Source: Clostridiaceae bacterium (GTDB lineage Bacteria > Bacillota > Clostridia > Lachnospirales > Lachnospiraceae). From it: a DNA stretch of 64,000 nt. The notes under the pieces were generated by a model. That model searched no databases, was not told the origin of the DNA, and saw nothing but the letters and a program-made list of their open reading frames with translations. Of the stretch, positions 44,687-54,223 are shown piece after piece. Every line of letters starts with the position of its first letter. Positions within the stretch are counted from its first letter, which is position 1. A program made the translations under genes and the position numbers. The DNA lies in NCBI GenBank assembly GCA_910574345.1, contig CAJSZV010000011.1, forward strand, positions 62,001 to 126,000, in the 5' to 3' direction.

Positions 44687-45475
44687 TTAAGTTTGGCTGC
44701 TTTGGTTGAGAAATTTTGCCACCTCGCTGATGAGAACTTCGATAAATACAAAAAAGATAGCCTGATCGTCTAAGAACCCCATTCTTTTATTATATGAAAT
44801 TTGCGGAAGACATATGTAATGATCGCAAAGGTTTTTTAAAGGACTGGCAGTGTTCATGGTAAATAATACTACAGTCGCACCGTTCTTTTTCAGACGCTGA
44901 ACAATCTCTTTATATGTCTTTGCCGCACTGATAGAAAAAATCAGGCACACATCTCCGGGGCCGAATATCTCCATATAGTCCGCCATCACTACCTGGTCCG
45001 TGGCCAGATGATTGGCCACCCCAATCCTTGACAGGCGGTAAGAAAGCTGGGAAGCGGAAAATCCGGTCCGGTTATAGCCCATAATAGCCAGTCTGGGGCT
45101 CTGGCAGATCAAGGCCCCGATCCGGCGGATCTGGTCCATATCCGTTTCCGCTGCCATCTGATTTAAATATTTTACATACTGGGATACGATTGCTGTCATG
45201 GAATCGTCAGATTCCCGGCTTCCTTCCTTATCGCCTTCATGGGTGTCTGACAGCGCCGTCCTTGACAGGGAGAATTTGAATTCGGAAAATCCCTGATAGC
45301 CCAGCTTCTGACATAGCCGGATGATTGCAGTATTAGAGGTCTTGGCTTCCTTGGCAATCTGCGTCAGGGAAAAACGGATAACAAACATGGGATGATCCAG
45401 AATATACCGGGTAATCATCTGTTCGGATTTGGTAAGATTTGGAAATTCTTTTTCTAACAGTTCAAGCGGGTTCAT
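44687..45475 (-). CDS. RpiR-family transcriptional regulator
   Basis: 262 aa: N-terminal HTH_6 (LTKSEQMITRYILDHPMF; TNTAIIRLCQKLGYQGFSEFKFSLSR) and C-terminal SIS sugar-phosphate-binding domain (about residues 120-255; MGYNRTGFSASQLSYRLSRIG). A longer frame starts at 45547, but a TATACT -10 (45519-45524) lies inside that extension and GGAGAGG precedes the ATG at 45475, so I use 45475. Target genes are not visible next to it. Confidence 0.88.
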   Translation of the reverse strand: MNPLELLEKEFPNLTKSEQMITRYILDHPMFVIRFSLTQIAKEAKTSNTAIIRLCQKLGYQGFSEFKFSLSRTALSDTHEGDKEGSRESDDSMTAIVSQYVKYLNQMAAETDMDQIRRIGALICQSPRLAIMGYNRTGFSASQLSYRLSRIGVANHLATDQVVMADYMEIFGPGDVCLIFSISAAKTYKEIVQRLKKNGATVVLFTMNTASPLKNLCDHYICLPQISYNKRMGFLDDQAIFFVFIEVLISEVAKFLNQSSQT

Positions 45476-45518
45476 GCTCTGCCTCTCCAGATTTATTTTT
45501 GTCTTCTGCATGGAGAAA

Positions 45519-45547
45519 GTATAACACAAACCTCTACTTTTTGCCAC
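45519..45547 (-). promoter_or_regulatory. Probable promoter of the RpiR regulator
   Basis: TATACT (45519-45524) preceded by a TG-containing stretch and a weak -35 (TGGCAA) 17 bp further upstream. Its position decides the start codon of the gene. Confidence 0.45.
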
Positions 45548-45720
45548 CTTAACTCACAGACTAAAGCCAGTGGGATTGCTGCAGTTTTAATGTTTGTGTT
45601 ATTGATGTACAAAAATCTATCATTTGGTTGTTTCTCCTATTTTTGTGTAAAGTGCCCAATTAATTGTCTATAATGATGCCGGGGTCAAAACATAGTGTTT
45701 TCTATGTTTGATACTCTGCA

Positions 45721-47500
45721 AGAACCTTGAAAATTTAATATTTTATAGTAGATTTTTTGTAAAAGACTTCATTGCCTTTAAATTGTTGATGTACTTCCGG
45801 CTTATTTCTATACCAACACCGGATTTTGTGCATAATTCCCCAAGCCCTTTCGGAATCCAAAGAGCTTTCTGAAGTTTAAGGCTGCTATTTTACTTCCAAA
45901 AAAGAATTTACCCCGTTGTTTACCTCTTGGAAGTTTGTCCAGATGGTAATTCTTTCGGATATTGGCCGGAATGGTTTCTACACCATTTCTCAGCCTTGCT
46001 AAATTGCTGAATTCCTCTCTTTGCATATATCGCTGGTTTTTGGCTCTGTTGGATGCATTTTTTGAGGTAATAAAAGTGGCAACTTTTTTATAAATCTTGG
46101 GGTGGCACTGATCCTGATATGGACAGCCGACACAATGATTCCGGTCAAATGAGACTCTGCATTGCCTTGTTGTTTTGGTATAAGACTGGCTTGCCGGTCC
46201 ATGACCTGCAGCACATTTCAGAAGACGGGTTCCATCTTCATTGAATTCGAAATCAGCCAAAGCATCCGGTGCTTCTTTGCCAATTAGTGCTGTAGTTACC
46301 AGTTTCACATTCTTTTCTTTCGCGAGAGCTACATTGTCCTGGCCATCATAACCTCCATCTGTAACCAGAATGATTTCTTCTTCAGACTTTTCCATTGCTG
46401 AAAGAGATTCCTGAAGGAAATGACTGTCCGTATGAGTGTTTTTATCAAACTGATAATCCGTCACTACAGAGCCATTCTTGCCAACCGTTTCTTCGATGTT
46501 TGCGGCATATCCTCTGTATGACTTGCCGGATTTGTTTCTGTAAGTGGCATCCGGATCAGATGGATTTTGAAGTGCCGATGAATTCATGGTGCCATCTTCC
46601 CTGGTCCTCAGACGACGTTTATCATTTTCAACAACTGTCTGGTCAGAAAGGCATCTGACAAAAAGCTGGTATTCTGTCGTTTCTTCAAAATCTGTTTTGC
46701 ACAGTTCCAGCAGGCAGTCACTGTCTGCCTGCAAGGTTTGAATCATTGCTTCCATGTCATCATTTCTCTGATGATAGAAGATACGGTTATAATCATTCGG
46801 GTCTGCGTAATGCTTTAGTGGCTCAGGAACCATATCTGGCTGTTTCTTTGTAAGATAAACAACCAGTTTAGATATACAGGTATAGATCAACTCCATACGG
46901 CTCAGAAAACGAATGTTAGCTTCTATCATCATGGAATCCATACGGCGTACGCGTCCATTCAGTTTCATTATCTTAGCGATTTTACCGCTGAGATCTTTTA
47001 CACAGTCGTGGTATAAGTCCACACCATGAAGTGTCTCATAGTCATAGCATCTTTTACGGAAGCGGCTCAGGGTTTTGTCGGATATCGGCTGTTCTGCAAA
47101 GCTTGTGGTATGCAACGCGTATTGAAGGTGGAGATCAAGCATCAGATTCTCAACGATTTCATCATCAGAATAATCAAAAAGTTCCTTGATGATGAGCGCA
47201 CCGATAATAACGTTTACAGGTGCATTAGGTCTGGATGCTTTATCACAGTACAGGACAGAAAAGCGTTCCTCATCTATAGATGGAAAAATTTCATCAGCAA
47301 AAATCTTCGCCCATGATTTTTCCAAAGCTTTTCTTTCGCGTTCAGTAAGAGCCATAAAACTATCATCTAATGATAATTGCTGACAATCATTTGTTTTAAA
47401 AGACATAGAACATACCACCTTTCAGAAGTTATTACTATTATAACTTATAAAGCGATGGAATGCTTGTATTTACTGTAAAATATTAAATTTTTAAGGTTCT
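45721..47500 (-). mobile_element. IS1182-like insertion sequence
   Basis: Terminal inverted repeats 45721-45750 and 47471-47500 match at 28 of 30 positions, beginning AGAACCTTGAAAATTTAATA. One transposase gene fills the element (1780 bp). The flanks show no obvious target duplication. Confidence 0.82.
45808..47418 (-). CDS. IS1182-family transposase
   Basis: 536 aa, full length for the family. N-terminal DUF772-like region (ASRPNAPVNVIIGALIIKELFDYSDDEIVENLMLDLHLQYAL), DDE core Asp residues in RRMDSMMIEANI and LVTDGGYDGQDN, and a C-terminal DDE_Tnp_1_6 part with CVGCPYQDQC. Looks intact; the element may be active. Confidence 0.92.
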   Translation of the reverse strand: MVCSMSFKTNDCQQLSLDDSFMALTERERKALEKSWAKIFADEIFPSIDEERFSVLYCDKASRPNAPVNVIIGALIIKELFDYSDDEIVENLMLDLHLQYALHTTSFAEQPISDKTLSRFRKRCYDYETLHGVDLYHDCVKDLSGKIAKIMKLNGRVRRMDSMMIEANIRFLSRMELIYTCISKLVVYLTKKQPDMVPEPLKHYADPNDYNRIFYHQRNDDMEAMIQTLQADSDCLLELCKTDFEETTEYQLFVRCLSDQTVVENDKRRLRTREDGTMNSSALQNPSDPDATYRNKSGKSYRGYAANIEETVGKNGSVVTDYQFDKNTHTDSHFLQESLSAMEKSEEEIILVTDGGYDGQDNVALAKEKNVKLVTTALIGKEAPDALADFEFNEDGTRLLKCAAGHGPASQSYTKTTRQCRVSFDRNHCVGCPYQDQCHPKIYKKVATFITSKNASNRAKNQRYMQREEFSNLARLRNGVETIPANIRKNYHLDKLPRGKQRGKFFFGSKIAALNFRKLFGFRKGLGNYAQNPVLV

Positions 47501-47559
47501 ATTTTGTGGGCTTTTGACCCCAGCATCATAAAATATTGATATTATATCAACAACTTCTA

Positions 47560-48385
47560 TTACATTTTTAGTCTATATGCACTGCTTCTATTAATTCCCA
47601 ATGCTTCTACATCATTCATATCAGAAAGCACAACTCTGGCTCTAGCCACACTCAAACCACACAAACCGGCAAAATCTTTTGTTTTTGCTATCTCTTGTTC
47701 TTGCAGGTACAGCCTGATCTTTTCCATATGTTTGTCAGTTTTTATCACTTGCTTTTTAACAAACCTTAATGTCAATGACGTTCTGTCCAGATCAAAACTT
47801 TCCTCTATATATAGTTTCTTACCATCTCTCATTTACCCATACGTTAAAAATATTAGGTACTTCATTCCCGGCGTATTCATCGATATCTATTAAATTAAAC
47901 AGTAACTATTGCGGTAACCACGAACAGAATCTTTATTCAGTTCTTCAATTTCAGCCTCATCAAGTACTTCCATATCCATAGTTTCTTCTGCCTAATCTCC
48001 TAATATTGTCTTGACTTGCATCCTGGTACAGTGCTCATCTTCCTTCCAATTTCTACAAAAAGTTCATCCAAACAGATCATCATTAATATATACCAACTTT
48101 TGCTCCCTTTTGGTACTTGGAACCCCTATTACCATGATTACATTATCTGTATTGTTGACTGAAAAAGTTTCCACATCGTCCTCCTTTAAAGATTTATATT
48201 TACCTTTTTGTGGTTGTTACAAGTATCCCAAAAAGTCTTTTTCAAGTTTGATACATTTCTCAATCTGGTTATATGCCAATTACCATCTTTATCCTTTTCT
48301 ACGGCAAGAATAATAACTCCGGCATAGCAGTTGACGAAGGCAGAATAAGTATCCCTTAAGCTATTGGACAATTCAGATATGATAT
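47560..48385 (-). pseudogene. AlbA_2 (divergent AAA-4) domain protein, decayed
   Basis: Three pieces in different frames match one gene. N-terminus 48186-48371: TYSAFVNCYAGVIILAVEKDKDGNWHITRL then FWDTCNNHKKVNINL. Middle about 48000-48185: VNNTDNVIMVIGVPSTKREQKLVYINDDLF. C-terminus 47560-47832: a winged-helix end. This is the family of putative transcriptional regulators with an AlbA_2/Schlafen-like N-terminal domain. Several frameshifts and an internal deletion make it non-functional. Confidence 0.7.
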
Positions 48386-48449
48386 TTTATCTAAATTTAC
48401 TTCAGGTTGAGAAATAGTCATCTTTAACTTAATAAATTCTTCCTAAATA

Positions 48450-49484
48450 TCAAAAATCCTTCATCATTTGCTTCACTGCTTTATCAAAATCTGATTCTAT
48501 CGGTTGTATTCTATTAAAAATATCATACTCGTTATGCGCTTTTTCTAATGCTTGTTTATGTGATATTTTGCCATTATCTTTCAGAATTTTATACTGTCGA
48601 AATTCCAGGAAGGCGTTTACACTATTCTCAAACTCTTCCATAGTAAACACATTTTCACGTTCTATTAAATCTTCAATATAATCAAAATATCCGGTAACAG
48701 TCCTCTCTAACTGTCGGATTTCTTTTTCGGTTAAATAATTTTTAGCAATTGATACATCCGATTTAAGAATTCGTCCATTTGGTGCATTCTTCCATGTTGT
48801 AAGCCCCATATGCTCTTTCGTATGATCTGCTTTATTATATACAATTTCAGCTGCTGTGCAACTCGTTATTGCATAGTGAAAACGATTCTGTATAGTCGCA
48901 TAAAAATGATATGCAATTTCAGAATCCCTTGTATAATCAATGCTGCACTCAGCAAATATATCTGTTATTTGTTGCCATATTCGGCGTTCACTTGCCCGAA
49001 TAGAACGAACTCTCTCAAGTAATTCTTTGAAGTAGTCTTTCCCGAATGCAGCCTTTCCCTGCTTAAGTCTATCATCATCTAACACAAACCCTTTTTGCAT
49101 ATATTCTTTCAGGATTCTAGTCGCCCAAATCCTAAAATGAGTTGCTTTCTTTGAGTTCACTCGATAACCAACAGATATTATAGCATCTAAATTATAAAAT
49201 TTTGCTTCCATTGTCTGTGTTTTTCCGTCAATCGCACCATGTGGAGTGGTTATTTCCATTTTGGAAACAACCACTTGTTCCTCCAGTTCACCATCATGAA
49301 AAATATTCTTAAGATGCTTACTGATTGCGGGAACCTGAACATCAAACAATTCTGCCATAGCCTTTTGCGTTATCCAAAGCGTCTCATCTTTTATATACGC
49401 ATTAACAGACACATCACCATCATCAGAGTGGTATAAAATCATTTCCATCTCTTTTGAAAAATTATTCAAAACTAAACCTCCCAT
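48450..49484 (-). CDS. RhuM-family (virulence RhuM/Fic-DOC associated) protein
   Basis: 344 aa. TLWITQKAMAELFDVQVPAISKHLKNIF at the N-terminus and YNLDAIISVGYRVNSKKATHFRIWATRILKEYM are family hallmarks (a KilA-N/Bro-like DNA-binding region). A C-terminal helical part follows. RhuM genes travel on islands and are often next to restriction or defence genes, as here. Molecular function unknown. It may start a few codons later than 49484. Confidence 0.88.
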   Translation of the reverse strand: MGGLVLNNFSKEMEMILYHSDDGDVSVNAYIKDETLWITQKAMAELFDVQVPAISKHLKNIFHDGELEEQVVVSKMEITTPHGAIDGKTQTMEAKFYNLDAIISVGYRVNSKKATHFRIWATRILKEYMQKGFVLDDDRLKQGKAAFGKDYFKELLERVRSIRASERRIWQQITDIFAECSIDYTRDSEIAYHFYATIQNRFHYAITSCTAAEIVYNKADHTKEHMGLTTWKNAPNGRILKSDVSIAKNYLTEKEIRQLERTVTGYFDYIEDLIERENVFTMEEFENSVNAFLEFRQYKILKDNGKISHKQALEKAHNEYDIFNRIQPIESDFDKAVKQMMKDF

Positions 49485-49640
49485 TTAGTCAAGCGCTTTT
49501 CACATTATACTCACTTCCTGAGTGTAAAAATGTCATGTTAAAACGCTTTATAAAAATTTTCTTATTAATATCAAATCTCTTAATATTGAAAACCATTCCT
49601 TATTATTAAGCATACTAAAATTATCACAACATGTTTATTA

Positions 49641-50489
49641 TTATTCCTTTAAGTATTCCTTCCAAAACCAATCACTTTCTAATAAAGCATCATACATTGC
49701 TTCTTCCCATGTGTTTAATCTATTTTTTCTTTTTTCCACTATAGATTCTCTCAAATGTTCTTTTGCTGCCTCTTGTCCTCCTTTTACTAATATTCTTTTT
49801 AACCTTCCTAAACATTCACAAAATCTTTCGCATGCATAGGGTTTATATAAATCATTTAATCTAAATACCTTAAAATGATTACACGCACGTTTATATTTTA
49901 TATCATCCCAATCCTCAGGTTTTTCTACATAAAATTCAAATGTAACTGGTTCTCCCTTTACAACCTCTGCTTTTAACCATACAGAACTGGCAAAATCATC
50001 GTAATATGGATGTATTATTTCTTCCTCACGTTGTGCAAAACTGTCCGTCAACTTATCTTTATTACAATCAGAACATGAGGGGATTAAATTATATGGAGTA
50101 ATGGCATAAAGAGGAAATTTTGCTTTAGGTAAATAATGATCAAGAGTTTTGACCAATCTTTGTCCACAAAAAGGACATCTTTCATTTGGCGCCAATGATT
50201 TTATTTTATCATAATATTGCCTTCCCCTCTCTCCTTGTCTAGCGAATTTTTTATTATATAAATCTATCATATCTTTTTTTGTAACTTCAACTTCTGATAA
50301 TTCACTCTCTTTTATTGTTCCTAACTCTCCCAATTCAGCCAATTTGTCGTACTCGTCACTTTTTTCTATAAGTATATCTCTGCTTGCTGTTATTCTTGCT
50401 CTCGGAGTTCCATTACCTTTTCTCATATTGTCTATACAATCATCAATTATTATATCCTGTTGAAAATCAGGCTTCTCAAGCTTAATCAT
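49641..50489 (-). CDS. HNH endonuclease (PtuB-like, Septu-type defence)
   Basis: 282 aa. The HNH site is explicit: zinc Cys 105/108 (CPFCG), catalytic DH at 117-118 (LDHYLPK), Asn 134, and Cys 139/142 with Lys 144 (CSDCNKDK). It overlaps the ATPase gene by 8 bp. ATPase plus HNH nuclease pairs of this kind are Septu (PtuAB) anti-phage systems, in which the ATPase holds the nuclease inactive until infection. Confidence 0.75.
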   Translation of the reverse strand: MIKLEKPDFQQDIIIDDCIDNMRKGNGTPRARITASRDILIEKSDEYDKLAELGELGTIKESELSEVEVTKKDMIDLYNKKFARQGERGRQYYDKIKSLAPNERCPFCGQRLVKTLDHYLPKAKFPLYAITPYNLIPSCSDCNKDKLTDSFAQREEEIIHPYYDDFASSVWLKAEVVKGEPVTFEFYVEKPEDWDDIKYKRACNHFKVFRLNDLYKPYACERFCECLGRLKRILVKGGQEAAKEHLRESIVEKRKNRLNTWEEAMYDALLESDWFWKEYLKE

Positions 50490-52032
50490 CTTTTCTGTAT
50501 TCCTTTTCGTACATATATGACCTCAAAATTGCTTTGGCTTCATTTCCTAATTCATTGTTAAAAACCGCTAACGCATCTTTATAACTGCATTCCTGTCGTG
50601 ATGTCTCTTGAAGCATTTTATGGAATCCAGAATTTGTAACCTCATATCCAAAAATTTCACTTGTTAATTCTCCTAAATTTTCTCCAAATGTTTCAATTTC
50701 TGGTCTTTCATTTATTAATATTTCCCCATATCTTCTCAAAATCCATACACATTTTTTAGGTATTTCCTGTACAATGACTGGTGAATGTGTTGCTATAATA
50801 CCCACTCCATTTCTAAAAGTCAGAAGATTAGACAAGGCCCGAATAAATGCCGAAACAAGTGGAGGATGTAAATGTTCTTCAGGTTCATCCAATAAAACCA
50901 ATGTTTTTTCTTCTACTAATTCAATCAACTTTACAATAGTAAGCAAAATAGCTTTATGTCCAGAACTAAGATTATTAAATTGAGAATACACTTTTTCTCT
51001 GTATTCCTCTTTCTCTATCCCTCTGCTATATACCTGTGCGCTTTCATTTATCCCTTGTGGATATTCAATAATGCCATCATTAAAATCAGATTCTTTAAGT
51101 GATGTCCATCTCTTAATCTGTAGATCCATAAAAGTAGAATCAGATTCTAAAATATCTATTATATCTGTCCATAATTTATGTTTTGTTCCTTGCGTCACTT
51201 TGCATAAACTATCTAAAAAATCTTCTGCCAAATCATCTCTTGTCTTTAATCCTTCGCTTCCTATTAAACCCACAAAAGTATATGGTACTGGGAGTTCTTC
51301 TCCATCGCCTATAAACGGCTTATCAAATGCACTAAATGAAACATATACTATATTGGCAAACTGTACTATATCTCCCTCTACTTTTCCATATTTTTGTTCG
51401 CTATCCTCTATTTCAATAGAAGATAATAATTTTTTTAGAATTGTTGTTTTCCCAACACCATTTTTCCCGATAAGAACATGAATATTAGTAGGAGGTATCT
51501 TTTCTATTTCTATCTTAAATGATAACTGTAATTGCTCGTCATTATCAGAATCAATCTGTGGTAAAAAATATGTAAAATTGTAATCCGTCAACTTCGCTCC
51601 ACCATGTGCCATTCTATGAAATTGTCCCTGTATTGTACTGCTTGTTATATCATGCATTAAAGAGACTTTTGTAACATCATACTCTCTCACTTTTAAAAAT
51701 ATTTCTAAGTCAAACGCCATATCTTTCAATGCCATAAAATACTCATTCCTAAGACCCGCTTTTTTTAAATTTTCATAATAGTCCTCATTTGCTCCTAGAG
51801 AAAAAAAATCTTCACTCAAGTAGTCAAAAGTACGAGGTAAATCAGGACGTTTCTCAATTTGACCTTTTTGCCCTATTTTTACACTTCCAATAGGGAACTG
51901 TTTTCCTTCTGTATCATAATAAGTGACATTAAAAAACGTCTTATAAATAGACCCATCATTCCTCTGATTATTAAAAAGATATACCGTATCTTTCACTATC
52001 TGATCCAAAAAATCCACTACTTTAAAACGCAT
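50482..52032 (-). CDS. AAA ATPase (PtuA-like, Septu-type defence)
   Basis: 516 aa. Walker A GKNGVGKTT at 189-197, ABC signature LSSGH at 355-359, Walker B LVLLDEPEEHLHP at 378-390, H-switch ATHSP at 414-418: the OLD/AAA_21 SMC-like architecture. About 185 residues precede the Walker A, longer than I expect for PtuA, and may form a sensor or nuclease-binding domain. Translationally coupled to the HNH gene. Gabija is excluded because the helicase partner is missing. Confidence 0.75.
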   Translation of the reverse strand: MRFKVVDFLDQIVKDTVYLFNNQRNDGSIYKTFFNVTYYDTEGKQFPIGSVKIGQKGQIEKRPDLPRTFDYLSEDFFSLGANEDYYENLKKAGLRNEYFMALKDMAFDLEIFLKVREYDVTKVSLMHDITSSTIQGQFHRMAHGGAKLTDYNFTYFLPQIDSDNDEQLQLSFKIEIEKIPPTNIHVLIGKNGVGKTTILKKLLSSIEIEDSEQKYGKVEGDIVQFANIVYVSFSAFDKPFIGDGEELPVPYTFVGLIGSEGLKTRDDLAEDFLDSLCKVTQGTKHKLWTDIIDILESDSTFMDLQIKRWTSLKESDFNDGIIEYPQGINESAQVYSRGIEKEEYREKVYSQFNNLSSGHKAILLTIVKLIELVEEKTLVLLDEPEEHLHPPLVSAFIRALSNLLTFRNGVGIIATHSPVIVQEIPKKCVWILRRYGEILINERPEIETFGENLGELTSEIFGYEVTNSGFHKMLQETSRQECSYKDALAVFNNELGNEAKAILRSYMYEKEYRKDD

Positions 52033-52125
52033 AGTTCGCAGAACCTCATATATAAAATTTTATAGTGAAACCCTAATAGTTTTTCTATTTCTTATCCAAT
52101 AGGTTAAACTCTTATTTTTCATTAT

Positions 52126-53274
52126 CTACTTTGATATCTCTAATTCTATCACATCATTGCCAGCATTAAAATCAAAATACCCTTTATCTAAATTCAAAAG
52201 TTCCTCTACCATTCCTGGATTTAACGGATAGCCTTCTAAAGATAATTTACTTAAAAACTCTTGTTTTGTTATTTTACCTGAATTAAATAGTAAATTCAAT
52301 GCATGTTTTAAGTATCTTGGCTGCATTATTGGCGTTTCTTTATCAAATGGTTCACATGTACGATATCCCTGTCGCGACATTTGTTTCATTAGATATTGAT
52401 ACTGATTTATGTCTAACTCATCCAACTGCTTCGCCCTTACTATTAAAGCTGCTGCTGAAACCCTATATTTCTTTTTTAAATCTATATATAACCTGATGTT
52501 AGTTTTATTCTTTGTTCTCAAATCTCTCTTATAGATTTCTTTAGGAATCAATAATGCTCCTGCAAATTCATGCATAGTATTTTCCATGTTCCGGATATCT
52601 AATTTCCCCATAGATTCTAAATCAAAAAAATTATCCAAAAGAATATGTCCAAGTTCATGAGCAGCACTAAACTGGCGTCTATATGCGCTTTCTTTATCTG
52701 AGCCAAGTACAACTACCGGTAATTGCTTGTTTTCTATTACTTGAACATTACTATATGCGTCAATATCGTTATTCATTAGCATTGAGGACACAATTATTCC
52801 ATTTTTCTCCATTATATCAATAACATTAGGTATGGGATTGCTACCAATTTTCCATTGCTGCCTCAACTCATTAGCAAGCAATTCAACATCTATGATGTCT
52901 TTGTCATATGAAAATGCATATGTTGGAAATCGTACATATTCCGAAATCAAAAGATATATTCTTACTAATAATTTTATCTTTTCTATCTGGGATGCTTTTT
53001 CCTTTTTAGTTGTTGTTGACAAAGATCTAAAATAGGTATCACCCATTGATATCCTATCATCATCTTTCTGATAATAAAATTCTCGAGGAAAACCTAATAA
53101 TCCTACCAATTTAAAAACAATGTTTAGTTTAGGCTCACATTTATTGTTTTCGTACTGTGATATTGCCTGATAAGATACTCCCGTCTCGTTGGCAATATCA
53201 GAAATTGTAAGTTCATTGAACAATCTTGCTGCTTTTAGTCTATTTCCATTAAATCCATCATTTAAAGAAGCCAT
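52126..53274 (-). CDS. XRE-family regulator with ImmA/IrrE metallopeptidase domain
   Basis: 382 aa. N-terminal HTH (NELTISDIANETGVSYQAISQYENNKCEP, residues 20-48) and a zinc metallopeptidase domain with HELGH at 206-210. Relatives in mobile elements cleave a partner repressor on DNA damage (ImmA) or act as the antitoxin/regulator of a linked gene. Its start overlaps the stop of the 264-aa gene by 13 bp. Confidence 0.88.
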   Translation of the reverse strand: MASLNDGFNGNRLKAARLFNELTISDIANETGVSYQAISQYENNKCEPKLNIVFKLVGLLGFPREFYYQKDDDRISMGDTYFRSLSTTTKKEKASQIEKIKLLVRIYLLISEYVRFPTYAFSYDKDIIDVELLANELRQQWKIGSNPIPNVIDIMEKNGIIVSSMLMNNDIDAYSNVQVIENKQLPVVVLGSDKESAYRRQFSAAHELGHILLDNFFDLESMGKLDIRNMENTMHEFAGALLIPKEIYKRDLRTKNKTNIRLYIDLKKKYRVSAAALIVRAKQLDELDINQYQYLMKQMSRQGYRTCEPFDKETPIMQPRYLKHALNLLFNSGKITKQEFLSKLSLEGYPLNPGMVEELLNLDKGYFDFNAGNDVIELEISK

Positions 53275-54056
53275 GACCTCCCGCCTCCAAGTTTAAAAAT
53301 TTTCTTGTGCCACTCCACTTCTTTTATCTCTAAATTTGGCTCTTCCATGTATTCTTCATCACGCAAGGATATATTAATTTCACCGTCGTCATAATATATA
53401 TCATGGTCTTTCTTGTCAGTCTCTGTATCATATTCCACATTTAATACATAATTCCAAATTTCTGTATAAACTGTCCTGAAACCATAAACAGGAACCTCTG
53501 CATAGATTTTCTCGACTTTATCTTCTCCCTGGCTAAAGCATACTAAAACAAAACGTTCTATTTCTCCGTTGAAATCACGAAGCATTCTAGCCAAATCCTC
53601 CCCTAACATATTAATGATATCAGGATCATCGTATACCAAATATTCATCAAAAAGACTATATTGATACTGCTTAACTTCATACTGACCAAGCAAACAGGCA
53701 TTTAATTTAGAAAAAGCATTAAAATAATGTAATAATCTCTTATTTCTTTGATTTCGTAATGATTTATAATTCTCATCACGAGTCAATAGATATAAATAAT
53801 GAGAACTCTTTTCATAAATAACTGCAAATTCCCATGAATTTTTATTCGTCATGAGGACAGTAAACTCATTTTGAGGCATAGTATCATTTATTTGCCCATT
53901 TATAAAATTCCAAAGATTGTGCCCACTTCCATTATGGGTAGGCGTAGGGTAGTCCTCTTGGCACATTTTATATCTGTATATCCCATCATTAACGCAATTA
54001 GCTAAAGCTTTTTTATGGATATCGGATAATGGTATCAACTCTTTATATTCCTGCAT
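53262..54056 (-). CDS. Island protein of unknown function, partner of XRE-ImmA/IrrE
   Basis: 264 aa, no signal peptide or membrane segment, no motif I recognise with confidence (possibly the DUF5986 group). A mixed alpha/beta N-terminal part (NEFTVLMTNKNSWEFAVIYEKSSHYLYLLTRDENY) and an acidic C-terminal tail (YDDGEINISLRDEEYMEEPNLEIKEVEW). First gene of a two-gene unit with the XRE-metallopeptidase, a toxin-antitoxin or defence arrangement. Confidence 0.65.
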   Translation of the reverse strand: MQEYKELIPLSDIHKKALANCVNDGIYRYKMCQEDYPTPTHNGSGHNLWNFINGQINDTMPQNEFTVLMTNKNSWEFAVIYEKSSHYLYLLTRDENYKSLRNQRNKRLLHYFNAFSKLNACLLGQYEVKQYQYSLFDEYLVYDDPDIINMLGEDLARMLRDFNGEIERFVLVCFSQGEDKVEKIYAEVPVYGFRTVYTEIWNYVLNVEYDTETDKKDHDIYYDDGEINISLRDEEYMEEPNLEIKEVEWHKKIFKLGGGRSWLL

Positions 54057-54223
54057 ATCTATCCTCCTCGAACAATTTATAGATATAATATTACCATATT
54101 TAGATTTTTTTTCAAGTATTTTTTTATATTTAGAAATTAATTCAACACAAAATATTCTATGCCGAATTTTGTATTTCTCCCTATCATACTGCGTGCAGTA
54201 AAAATCTAACTCTAGCTACTATA

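Larger units (their letters stand above)
45674..47528. repeat. Dispersed repeat copy 2, split by an IS element
   Basis: Outer ends TGATGCCGGGGTCAAAA (from 45674) and TTTTGACCCCAGCATCA (to 47528) are inverted and match the ends of the 41498-41682 repeat. The repeat material is 45674-45720 and 47501-47528; the IS at 45721-47500 lies between, so it inserted into an older repeat copy. Confidence 0.6.

Noticed and set aside
49641-52032. ATPase/HNH pair considered as a retron effector module
   Set aside because: No reverse transcriptase or non-coding RNA candidate lies next to it, so the stand-alone Septu interpretation is preferred.
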